From Planctomycetota bacterium (lineage in GTDB: Bacteria; Planctomycetota; UBA8108), in contig JAFGKN010000605.1 of assembly GCA_016928605.1 (NCBI GenBank), forward strand, positions 1 through 6,292: 6,292 nt of DNA, given 5' to 3'. A program made the position numbers and the translations under genes. Below, in pieces: positions 1 to 6,173 of this stretch. Within the stretch, counting starts at the first letter, position 1, and every line of letters starts with the position of its first letter. The notes below the pieces were generated by a model. That model was not told where the DNA came from, ran no database searches, and saw only the letters and a list, made by a program, of their open reading frames with translations.

Positions 1-39
1 CGGCTTCCCCGGCTTCCCCGAACAGAGCTCCCTGACGAC

Positions 40-1785
40 TTGAGAACGTACGGCTTCGTCTTACCTTACGCCCGCCGGTACTGGCACCTCTACCTGGCGG
101 GGCTCCTCCTCGTGCCGGTCTCGGCGGCCTCCTCGCTCGCCGTCCCCTACCTGACCGGCGAGTGCGTGAAGCTGCTCGAGGCGACGGGGGAGGGCGCGCG
201 CTCCCTCGGCGAGCTGCTCGCCTGGATCGCCGCGGCGGCCGTGGCCAGCGGTCTGAGCCTCTTCGCCGTCCGCTACCTGATCATCGGAGCCTCCCGCCAC
301 GTCGAGTTCGACCTGCGCAACCGGATCTTCCAGCACCTCCACGAGCTCGACCTCAGCTTTTACAACGAGGCCCGCACGGGAGACCTGATGAGCCGCATCT
401 CGACGGACGTCGACCGCGTCCGCCTCCTCGTCGGTCCCGTCATCATGTACTCGAGCCGCTGGCTGCTGATGCTCGCGGTGGGCCTCCCGCTGATGATCGC
501 CGTGAGCCTGCCGCTCACGCTGCTCGTCATGGTGCCGCTCTCCCTGATCACGTTCGCGGTGCGCTCCATCGGCCCGCGGGTGCACCGCGAGATCTTCAAG
601 GCGCAGGAGGCCCTGGCGGATCTCAGCTCGCTCGCCCAGGAGGACTTCTCCGGCATCCGCGTCGTGAAGTCGTTCGCCCAGGAGGATGCGGAGGAGCGGC
701 GGTTCGCGGACATCGCCCGGCGCTACCTCCAGCGCAACATGGGCGCCGTCCGCATCTCGTCGTGGATGCTGCCCGTGATCAGCGCCGTCTCCGATCTCGC
801 CCTCATCTCCCTCCTGCTCGTCGGAGGGATGCTGATGCTGCGCAGCCGGATCGACTACGGCGACTTCGTGAAGTTCGCGGGGTATCAGCTCGCGCTCATC
901 TGGCCGATGCTCTCGATCGGCTGGGTGGTCAACCAGTACCATCGAGCCGGAGCCAGCGTGGACCGCATCCGCGAGCTGCTCGAAGCACGGCCCCGCGTGA
1001 CCGAGCCGGACCGGCCCGTCCTCCCGGCGAGCGGCCGCATCGAGGGAGACCTCTCGATCCGCGGGCTCAGCTTCGGCTACGGGGAGCACCTGATCCTGCG
1101 GGACGTCAGCCTGGATGCGCCCCGCGGGAGCACCGTGGCGATCGTCGGCCGGACCGGGGCCGGCAAGACGACGGTCCTCAACATGATCCCGCGGCTCCTC
1201 CCCACGCCGGAGGGCACGGTCTTCATCGACGGCGTGGACGTGACGCGGATCCCGCTCGAGACGCTGCGGCGGTCGATCGGCTATGTGGACCAGGAGAGCT
1301 TCCTCTTCTCCCGCACCGTCGAGGAGAACATCGCCTTCGGCGTGGACGCCGTGGAGAGAGAAAGGGTCCTCGCCGCGAGCCATCTGGCGCGGTTCGACAA
1401 GGACATCGACCAGTTCCCCGGCGGCTGGGAGGAGATGGTCGGCGAGCGAGGCGTCACTCTCTCCGGCGGGCAGAAGCAGCGGGCGGCCCTGGCGCGCGCC
1501 CTCTTCGTACGGCCGAGGATCCTGATCCTCGACGACGCGTTCTCGGCCGTCGACACCCAGACGGAGGAGCAGATCCTCGACGGCCTGAGGGAGGCCACGC
1601 GGGATCTCACCGTGCTGATCGTCTCGCACAGGGTCTCGAGCGTCGCCCATGCCGACCGGATCTACGTTCTCGACGAGGGCCGAGTGGCCGAGGAGGGGAC
1701 GCACGAGAAGCTCCTGCACAGGGGAGGCATCTACGCGGAGATCCACCGGCTGCAGCAGCTTTCCGACGAGCTGGACAGATACTGA
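40..1785 (+). CDS. ABC exporter subunit, MdlA/TM287-like half-transporter with degenerate Walker B
   Basis: An inner-membrane half-transporter (581 aa) with a fused ATPase, predicted to pair with the next gene's product in an ATP-driven exporter; the substrate cannot be read from sequence. Residues ~13-300 form the six-helix transmembrane domain (hydrophobic stretches near 13-35, 60-82, 135-175, 245-267 and 278-298). Residues ~335-575 are the nucleotide-binding domain: A-loop Tyr347, Walker A GRTGAGKT (370-377), Q-loop Gln418, intact signature LSGGQ (474-478), Walker B ILILDD (494-499), D-loop SAVD (502-505) and switch His530. Asp499 sits where the catalytic Glu should be. That replacement marks the non-catalytic side of heterodimeric exporters such as TM287, BmrC and MdlA. 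Length is normal for the family. The start is uncertain: TTG at 40 has only a weak GAG 12 nt upstream, and the frame stays open to base 1 (including a tandem CGGCTTCCC at 1-18), so a start beyond the left edge is possible. The family N-terminus is usually short before the first helix, which favours 40. Confidence 0.95.
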   Translation: MRTYGFVLPYARRYWHLYLAGLLLVPVSAASSLAVPYLTGECVKLLEATGEGARSLGELLAWIAAAAVASGLSLFAVRYLIIGASRHVEFDLRNRIFQHLHELDLSFYNEARTGDLMSRISTDVDRVRLLVGPVIMYSSRWLLMLAVGLPLMIAVSLPLTLLVMVPLSLITFAVRSIGPRVHREIFKAQEALADLSSLAQEDFSGIRVVKSFAQEDAEERRFADIARRYLQRNMGAVRISSWMLPVISAVSDLALISLLLVGGMLMLRSRIDYGDFVKFAGYQLALIWPMLSIGWVVNQYHRAGASVDRIRELLEARPRVTEPDRPVLPASGRIEGDLSIRGLSFGYGEHLILRDVSLDAPRGSTVAIVGRTGAGKTTVLNMIPRLLPTPEGTVFIDGVDVTRIPLETLRRSIGYVDQESFLFSRTVEENIAFGVDAVERERVLAASHLARFDKDIDQFPGGWEEMVGERGVTLSGGQKQRAALARALFVRPRILILDDAFSAVDTQTEEQILDGLREATRDLTVLIVSHRVSSVAHADRIYVLDEGRVAEEGTHEKLLHRGGIYAEIHRLQQLSDELDRY

Positions 1786-1792
1786 GTGAGGC

Positions 1793-1798
1793 AGAGGA
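1793..1798 (+). promoter_or_regulatory. Shine-Dalgarno site for the second ABC subunit
   Basis: AGAGGA lies 6 nt upstream of the GTG at 1805. It fixes that GTG as the start in preference to the internal ATG at codon 24. It sits in the 19-nt gap after the first subunit's stop codon, consistent with co-transcription. Confidence 0.75.
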
Positions 1799-1804
1799 TC
1801 TCGA

Positions 1805-3628
1805 GTGACCTCTCCGGACGCGCAGTTCCATACCGAGGAGACGATCGTCGGCAAGGCGTTCGACCGGCGCCTGATGGCCCGGCTGCTCCGCTACGCCGTG
1901 CCGTATCGCGGGGCGATGGTCCTGGCGATCGTGCTGATCCTCCTCGTGACAGCTCTCGGCCTCGCGGGTCCCTTCATCGTGCGGGAGGCGGTCGACGGTC
2001 CGCTGCGGGAGGTCACATCGGGCTCCCTGGCGGCTGAGCCGGGAGCCGAAGCCTTCCACCGGCTCTACCGGCTGACGGCCCTCTTCGCCGCCGTCTCGCT
2101 GGTGCTCCTCGCGCTGCGCTACGTCCAGGGGATACTGATGGCCTGGATCGGCCAGAAGGTGATGCTCGACCTCCGCTCCGAGCTCTTCCACCATCTGATC
2201 CACATGCCCTTCGCCTTCTTCGACCGGAACCCCGTCGGCCGGCTGGTCACTCGCGTCACGAGCGATATCGAGGCCCTGAGCGAGCTCTTCGCCGGCGGCT
2301 TCGTCTCGCTGATCGCGGACATGCTGATCCTCGCGGCGATCACCGCGGCTCTCCTGTGGGTCAACGCCGCTCTGGCCCTCGTCACTCTCTCCGCGCTGCC
2401 TCTGCTCCTCATCGCCACCTTCCTCTTCCGCGCGAAGGTCCGGCGGTACTACCGGGAGCAGCGCGCGCACATCGCGCACCTGAACGCCATCACCCAGGAG
2501 TCGATCCAGGGCATGAACGTCGTACAGGCCTTCCACCGGCAGCGGAGCAATCAGAAGCGGTATGAGGACGTGAACCGTCTCTACCAGGTCTCGTTCCTCC
2601 GTTCCGTTCTCGCGTACTCGGTCTACTATCCCGTGATCGAGCTCATGGGGACGGGTGCTCTGATCGCGGTCATCTGGCAAGCCTCGCGTCAGCTCGGCGC
2701 GACGCCTCCGGAGCTGACGCTCGGCAACTTCTTCCTCTTCTGGTACTTCCTCGGCCGCTTCTTCCAGCCGATTCGCGACATGGCGGAGCGCTACAACGTC
2801 CTGCAGGCGGCGATGGCCTCCGCCGAGCGCGTCTTTCAGGTGCTCGACACTCCGGAGACCATGCCCGACCCTCCCGGCGCCCGGCCGCTGGAGAAGCTCG
2901 AGGGACGCGTGGCGTTTGAAAACGTGTGGTTCGCGTACCGCGGGGACGACCACGTTCTGCGCGACATCAACTTCGAGGTGAAGCCCGCCCAGATGGTCGC
3001 CATCGTGGGCGCGACCGGCGCGGGGAAGAGCACGATCATCAACCTGATCAGCCGGTTCTACGATCCGCAGCGCGGCAGGATCCTGGCGGACGGCAGAGAC
3101 ATTCGCGAGATCCGCAAGCGGGAGCTGCGCGCGCGCATCTCCGTCGTGCTCCAGGACGTCTTCCTCTTCAGCCGGTCGATCCGCGAGAACATCGCTCTCG
3201 ACACGCCGGGCATCTCCGACGAGGACGTGCGGCGGGTCGCGCGGCACGTCAACGCCTCGCCATTCATCGAGAGGCTCCCCGGCGGCTACGACGAGGTGCT
3301 GAAGGAGCGCGGGCGGACCCTCTCGGTGGGCGAGAAGCAGCTCCTCGCCTTCGCAAGGACGCTCGTGCACGACCCCGACATCCTGATCCTCGACGAGGCG
3401 ACCGCCCACATCGACAGCGAGACCGAGGCCCTGATCCAGGATGCCCTCGACAAGCTGCTGGCCGGCCGCACCTCGATCGTGATCGCCCACCGCCTCTCCA
3501 CGATCCGCCGGGCGGACCGGATCATCGTCCTGCACAAGGGAGAGGTCCGGGAAGAGGGGACCCATCGCGAGCTCTTCGCCCGCGGCGGTATCTACCGCTG
3601 CCTGTACGAGCTGCAGTACCGCGGCTGA
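1805..3628 (+). CDS. ABC exporter subunit, MdlB/TM288-like half-transporter with non-canonical signature motif
   Basis: The second half-transporter (607 aa) of the heterodimeric ABC exporter, in the inner membrane. A charged N-terminal stretch (EETIVGKAFDRRLMARLLRY, 11-30) typical of the MdlB branch precedes six membrane helices (roughly 35-58, 90-112, 162-182, 185-208, 272-292 and 305-322). The ATPase domain spans ~365-605: A-loop Tyr378, Walker A GATGAGKST (402-410), Q-loop Gln450, signature LSVGE (506-510), Walker B ILILDE (526-531) with catalytic Glu531, D-loop AHID (534-537) and switch His562. The signature departs from LSGGQ while the catalytic Glu is kept, the exact complement of the first subunit. 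The consensus ATP site should therefore combine this protein's Walker motifs with the partner's LSGGQ, and the degenerate site the reverse. GTG start at 1805 with a good ribosome site; 19 nt from the upstream stop. Family relatives export drugs or peptides; the specificity here is unknown. Confidence 0.96.
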   Translation: MTSPDAQFHTEETIVGKAFDRRLMARLLRYAVPYRGAMVLAIVLILLVTALGLAGPFIVREAVDGPLREVTSGSLAAEPGAEAFHRLYRLTALFAAVSLVLLALRYVQGILMAWIGQKVMLDLRSELFHHLIHMPFAFFDRNPVGRLVTRVTSDIEALSELFAGGFVSLIADMLILAAITAALLWVNAALALVTLSALPLLLIATFLFRAKVRRYYREQRAHIAHLNAITQESIQGMNVVQAFHRQRSNQKRYEDVNRLYQVSFLRSVLAYSVYYPVIELMGTGALIAVIWQASRQLGATPPELTLGNFFLFWYFLGRFFQPIRDMAERYNVLQAAMASAERVFQVLDTPETMPDPPGARPLEKLEGRVAFENVWFAYRGDDHVLRDINFEVKPAQMVAIVGATGAGKSTIINLISRFYDPQRGRILADGRDIREIRKRELRARISVVLQDVFLFSRSIRENIALDTPGISDEDVRRVARHVNASPFIERLPGGYDEVLKERGRTLSVGEKQLLAFARTLVHDPDILILDEATAHIDSETEALIQDALDKLLAGRTSIVIAHRLSTIRRADRIIVLHKGEVREEGTHRELFARGGIYRCLYELQYRG

Positions 3629-3629
3629 A

Positions 3630-3653
3630 ACCGCCCGAGTACCCTCTGGCGGT
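3630..3653 (+). terminator. Weak stem-loop after the ABC operon
   Basis: ACCGCC (3630-3635) can pair with GGCGGT (3648-3653) across a 12-nt loop, directly after the stop codon of the second ABC gene. No T-run follows, so this is not a standard intrinsic terminator. A competing hairpin, GCGG/CCGC (3621-3634), overlaps it. Confidence 0.2.
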
Positions 3654-3678
3654 CCTCCCGGATCTCCTGTAGAATTCT

Positions 3679-3692
3679 GGGGAGTAGTCCCC
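3679..3692 (+). other. Inverted repeat GGGGA-GTAG-TCCCC
   Basis: A perfect 5-bp stem with a 4-nt loop, about 50 nt after the ABC operon stop. It has no T-tract on either strand. It may act with the preceding stem-loop in transcript end formation, or it may be part of a decayed mobile-element end; neither can be shown from sequence alone. Confidence 0.35.
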
Positions 3693-3789
3693 CTGGCAGC
3701 GAAAGGTCTCCACCGCGTCGCGGACCCGGAGAATTGACCCCTGCAAAATGGCCCTCAACCTTTCCCCGAGAATGCCCGAAGATCTGGTA

Positions 3790-3837
3790 AACCCGGAGGC
3801 CGGACGCTCTGCGCGAGGGCCGCGGCTCTCCCGGGTT
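3790..3837 (+). promoter_or_regulatory. Nested inverted repeats upstream of the small unknown gene
   Basis: AACCCGG (3790-3796) is perfectly complementary to CCGGGTT (3831-3837). Inside it, GAGGGC (3815-3820) pairs with GCTCTC (3825-3830) with one G-U pair and a CGCG loop. The two right-hand arms are directly adjacent, so the elements could stack into a long RNA hairpin. The outer arm overlaps the possible TTG start at 3836, which would bury that codon. Whether this is a regulatory leader, a terminator-like element or chance in GC-rich DNA is unknown. Confidence 0.35.
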
Positions 3838-3874
3838 GTCTTCCGGCGCTCTCGCCCCCAAAGTCGAGTTGAGC

Positions 3875-3879
3875 GGAGA
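3875..3879 (+). promoter_or_regulatory. Shine-Dalgarno supporting the TTG start at 3887
   Basis: GGAGA lies 7 nt upstream of TTG 3887, the best ribosome site near the 5' end of this open frame. The other candidates, TTG 3836 and GTG 3914, have weaker or poorly spaced purine tracts. Confidence 0.5.
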
Positions 3880-3886
3880 CATTTCC

Positions 3887-4360
3887 TTGTGTAACGCGAC
3901 GGGACGTCCCCCGGTGAACCAGCCCCTCGCCTTGCCCGCCGAGGAGCGATCACCGCCTGGCGAGGCCGGATCCCGCGAGGATTTCCGCCACGTCCATCTC
4001 TCCAGCCACCTCCTGAGGAAGTTCTGGACCTCGGAGAAGAAAGCCATACTCCTGTTCCATCGCCGGCTCGAGAACGAGCTCCAGCGCGAGGTCTCGCTCG
4101 AAGAGACACTCGCGTGCTGGGAACACGAGGCCGGCATCCGCTGGCGCCGCGCGAAGATGCGGATCGACGGCCAGCGGCAGCTCGAGGAGATCGAGCGCCA
4201 CAAGTACTTCGTGAGCCAGCGCCTGGGATACGACGTCGGCTGGGAGTTCGCGGCGCTCGATTGGGTCCGCTACCACGCGGACCCCTGGCGCCGCTGGTGG
4301 GAGGAACAGCCCGCAGCCTGCCCACGGATGGAGCAGGAGGTCGCCGCACGCTCGCTGTAG
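3887..4360 (+). CDS. Hypothetical Trp-rich small protein, family not recognised
   Basis: Encodes 157 aa from TTG 3887 (174 aa if TTG 3836 is used). I do not recognise the family. The first ~35 residues are Pro/Glu-rich and probably disordered. From about residue 36 it looks like a real, mainly helical soluble domain: amphipathic stretches near 40-70 (SSHLLRKFW, then FHRRLENELQREVSLEETLA), a basic helix near 84-107 (WRRAKMRIDGQRQLEEIERH), and a distinctive block LGYDVGWEFAALDWVRYHA (113-131) followed by WRRWW. Seven or eight Trp residues is high for this size. There is no signal peptide, membrane helix or metal-binding cluster. The C-terminal block with DVG, an acidic residue and DW..HA looks conserved-domain-like. 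Codon third positions are strongly G/C across the domain, unlike the overlapping minus frames. The gene sits 258 nt after the ABC operon and converges on the methyltransferase, so its context suggests no clear job. Confidence 0.7.
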   Translation: MCNATGRPPVNQPLALPAEERSPPGEAGSREDFRHVHLSSHLLRKFWTSEKKAILLFHRRLENELQREVSLEETLACWEHEAGIRWRRAKMRIDGQRQLEEIERHKYFVSQRLGYDVGWEFAALDWVRYHADPWRRWWEEQPAACPRMEQEVAARSL

Positions 4361-4610
4361 GCCGTGCTCGACGCCTTTCGTCGGCGAAGCATCCGGATGT
4401 GGAGCCGGCGCAGCCCCTCGTCGAGAGCCGGGACAGCGCCATCTCGCCACAGGCCGCTCCTCGGCGGCATCCCCGACGTTGACAGCCGGCGCCCCGCCGC
4501 GGTGAGGGCCGGCGCCGCGAGCGCCCCGCGAAGGCCCTCCGCATCGGCATCCCCACCTCGAGAGCCGGCGCCGCGCGCTGAGGGAAGCGCTCACCGCAAT
4601 CCCCGCCGGG
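4359..4610. repeat. Degenerate ~80-bp tandem repeat, about three units
   Basis: AGCCGGCGC recurs at 4403, 4484 and 4563, spaced 81 and 79 bp. The similarity extends well beyond that core. Units 2 (from 4451) and 3 (from 4532) both begin AGGCC, share CGGCATCCCC (4465-4474 and 4545-4554) and reach AGCCGGCGCC with only small differences. Unit 1 (from 4359) is more diverged, with TCGGCG, CATCC and AGCCGGCGC in the same order. Downstream halves also align (GAGAGCCGG, GAGGGCCGG and TGAGGG at matching places). The spacing is not a constant multiple of three and the array fills the gap between convergent genes, so it is probably non-coding. No CRISPR-like identity between copies. Confidence 0.6.
4575..4590 (-). 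terminator. Hairpin downstream of the methyltransferase
   Basis: GCGCT and AGCGC form a perfect 5-bp stem around a 6-nt loop, 24-39 nt past the methyltransferase stop on the minus strand. It lies inside the third ~80-bp repeat unit. No U-tract follows, so a terminator role is only a guess. Confidence 0.2.
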
Positions 4611-4613
4611 TTG

Positions 4614-5702
4614 TCATCGGCCGACGATCAGGTACTCCCGGACCTTCGCCCGCCTCACGGCCCGGTGCGTGCCGAAGTGGTACCTGTGATCCCTCTCGAA
4701 CACGTCGACGCGCGGCTTGAAGCTGCGGAGGATGCCGGTCAGCGTCTCGATGTCGGGATAGCCGTTCGAGGAGTAGGACAGGACGATGATGCTCCCGCAA
4801 AACCGCTCGAAGAGGCGGCGAAAGGCGTCGAGGCACTCGCTGCGGTGCGAGAAGGGCGTGTGAGGTTTGACGATCTTGCGCACCCGGCTGTGGACGAGGA
4901 TCTCGCATCCTTCCCAGTATCGCGAGAGCCCCTCGAGGAAGTGGTAGCGCTTGATGTAGCAGTTGTCGTCGGCGCGAGGCACGTACGGCGGATCGAGGTA
5001 GACGAGGTCGTGACCGGCCGGATCGATCTCGAAGACGTCGCCCTCGACGACGCGGTGACGCCGCCCCGTCGAGAAGACCGCCCGGTTGTAGACCTCGACT
5101 TGCTCCAAGAAATGATCGCGGAGCGAGAGGCGCAGATCCCGCCGTCCGTCCTTGTAGCGCTCGGGGTCGCCGGCCACGGTGAAGACGCCGCGAGGCTGGC
5201 GCTTGACACAGGAGCGGATGAGCGCGCTGAGCGCGATGTCCCTGCGGTGCCAGCCGTCGACCCGATCGAGCCGGGCCCAGACGCGGTCGAGGAAGCGGAG
5301 GTCATCGCCCGAGAAGAAGATGCCGCGGAAGGTCCGCTCGATGAAGCGCGGGTGGCGGGGATCGTGCTCGAGCAGCCGGGCGACATCCTCCGCACCGAGA
5401 ATCTCCGACGAGTTCTCGACCGCGGCGCGGGCGATGACCACGGCGAAATGGAGGCGATCGCTCGCCGTCACACGCTTGCCCATCGCCTTGAGCAGGTAGG
5501 CGACACACCCCGAGCCTGAGAAGGCGTCGAGAACCGAATCGAACTCGATACCGCTCAGCACGTCGTGGAGCCAGGGCCAGAGCCGGTGCTTGCTCCCCAT
5601 GAAGCGCAGGCGAGGGAAGCGCTCCATACGTTCCGCCACAGCCTCAGGCGGCGGAGAGATGCCGAGGCGTGGTGTGCGTCGCGGGCGGGAGGCAGCTCTC
5701 AT
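4614..5702 (-). CDS. DNA adenine-specific N6-methyltransferase (D12 class, COG3392-like)
   Basis: Transfers a methyl group from S-adenosylmethionine to the N6 of adenine in a specific DNA sequence; the target site cannot be read here. 362 aa from ATG 5702. Family motifs appear in the order of alpha-class enzymes: motif X MGSKHRL (35-41), SAM-binding motif I DAFSGSG (59-65), an acidic residue after the next strand (Asp82), a recognition and variable region (~100-225), catalytic motif IV DPPY (237-240), then SYSSNGYP (309-316) and HFGTH (342-346). All core motifs are intact, so the enzyme should be active. An alternative ATG at 5627 (codon 26) would give 337 aa starting just before the conserved RFPRLRFMGSK. 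The extra 25 residues are Arg/Pro-rich with less G/C in third positions, and ATG 5702 has no Shine-Dalgarno, so 5627 is a serious rival. No restriction endonuclease, specificity subunit or second methylase is adjacent, so it looks solitary. It converges on the small unknown gene. Confidence 0.93.
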   Translation of the reverse strand: MRAASRPRRTPRLGISPPPEAVAERMERFPRLRFMGSKHRLWPWLHDVLSGIEFDSVLDAFSGSGCVAYLLKAMGKRVTASDRLHFAVVIARAAVENSSEILGAEDVARLLEHDPRHPRFIERTFRGIFFSGDDLRFLDRVWARLDRVDGWHRRDIALSALIRSCVKRQPRGVFTVAGDPERYKDGRRDLRLSLRDHFLEQVEVYNRAVFSTGRRHRVVEGDVFEIDPAGHDLVYLDPPYVPRADDNCYIKRYHFLEGLSRYWEGCEILVHSRVRKIVKPHTPFSHRSECLDAFRRLFERFCGSIIVLSYSSNGYPDIETLTGILRSFKPRVDVFERDHRYHFGTHRAVRRAKVREYLIVGR

Positions 5703-6078
5703 GGACGAGAGGATACATCATCGGAGGCCGGAGGCGGAGGGAGAGACCGCAGCCGGCGAGGGAAGGGGGGCGGGAATGCACTGCGGCTGGCGTGGCCGCG
5801 CGCGGGGGCCGGGGCTCGGAAGGGAAAGGCGGCTCGAGCCCAGGTCGTGAGGCGCATCGCCGCTGGGCGGATGCCCGTGTGCCACGGAAGGTCGACGCTC
5901 GCTGTCAGACGGCTTCCGCTCGCCGCGATCCGCCAGGCGCCGGCGAGCCCGCTGCCAGCTCCCCGCGTCTCCTCCAGGAAATGACACCAACTCCGCGATC
6001 CCCTTTTTCGGCGCTGCCCGGGCCGCGGGCGACCCGGCCAAGGACAAGGTCGGTGCTTGCCGCCCAAGCCGCTCGGTA

Positions 6079-6097
6079 CGTAGGATCGAATCCTATG
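6079..6097. other. Inverted repeat TAGGAT-CGA-ATCCTA
   Basis: Arms TAGGAT (6081-6086) and ATCCTA (6090-6095) are perfect complements around CGA. As RNA from the plus strand the stem grows to 8 bp through G6080-U6096 and C6079-G6097. It resembles a tRNA T-arm at first sight, but no acceptor, D or anticodon arm surrounds it. It could be an operator-like dyad or a small hairpin, and it sits next to the 21-bp repeats. Confidence 0.5.
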
Positions 6098-6110
6098 GAA
6101 CCACAGCACC

Positions 6111-6173
6111 CCCGACCAAAAGCCGAGCCCCCGCGACACACCACCGAGCACCCACGACCCCCAGCCGAGCACC
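6111..6173. repeat. 21-bp tandem repeat, three full units plus a partial
   Basis: Three abutting units of exactly 21 bp (6111-6131, 6132-6152, 6153-6173) each end in AGCCGAGC(A/C)CC or a close variant and carry CGAC near the start. The middle unit differs most (CACCACCGAGCACC). A partial unit, with CCACAGCACC, lies just before at about 6101-6110. The plus strand is C/A-rich and the minus strand G/T-rich. In one minus frame the unit reads as a seven-residue repeat (VLGWGSW, VLGGVSR, GLGFWSG), but there is no surrounding protein to support coding. Confidence 0.7.

Noticed and set aside
61..3565. Two very long open frames on the minus strand (about 600 and 650 codons) opposite the ABC genes
   Set aside because: They mirror the G/C-biased third positions of the ABC genes and translate to Arg/Asp/Glu/His-rich sequence with no domains, while the plus-strand frames show complete ABC transporter motifs.
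3734..3762. Possible promoter with TTGACC as -35
   Set aside because: No -10-like hexamer lies 16-18 nt downstream. The nearby TAGAAT (3670-3675) likewise lacks a -35.
4359..4610. CRISPR array
   Set aside because: The repeat units are diverged along their whole length, with no short identical repeats separated by unrelated spacers, and no cas genes are present.
4364..4720. Short plus-strand frame across the convergent gap
   Set aside because: It runs through the imperfect repeat, whose 81- and 79-bp spacing shifts frame, then continues antisense into the methyltransferase. The translation is Arg/Pro/Ser-rich.
4611..5519. A 302-codon plus-strand frame opposite the methyltransferase
   Set aside because: It is a TTG-started, acidic, low-complexity translation, antisense to a gene with intact catalytic motifs.
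6076..6100. Possible tRNA T-arm around GGATCGAATCC
   Set aside because: The loop does not fit TTC-type geometry, and no acceptor stem, D-arm or anticodon arm can be built around it on either strand.
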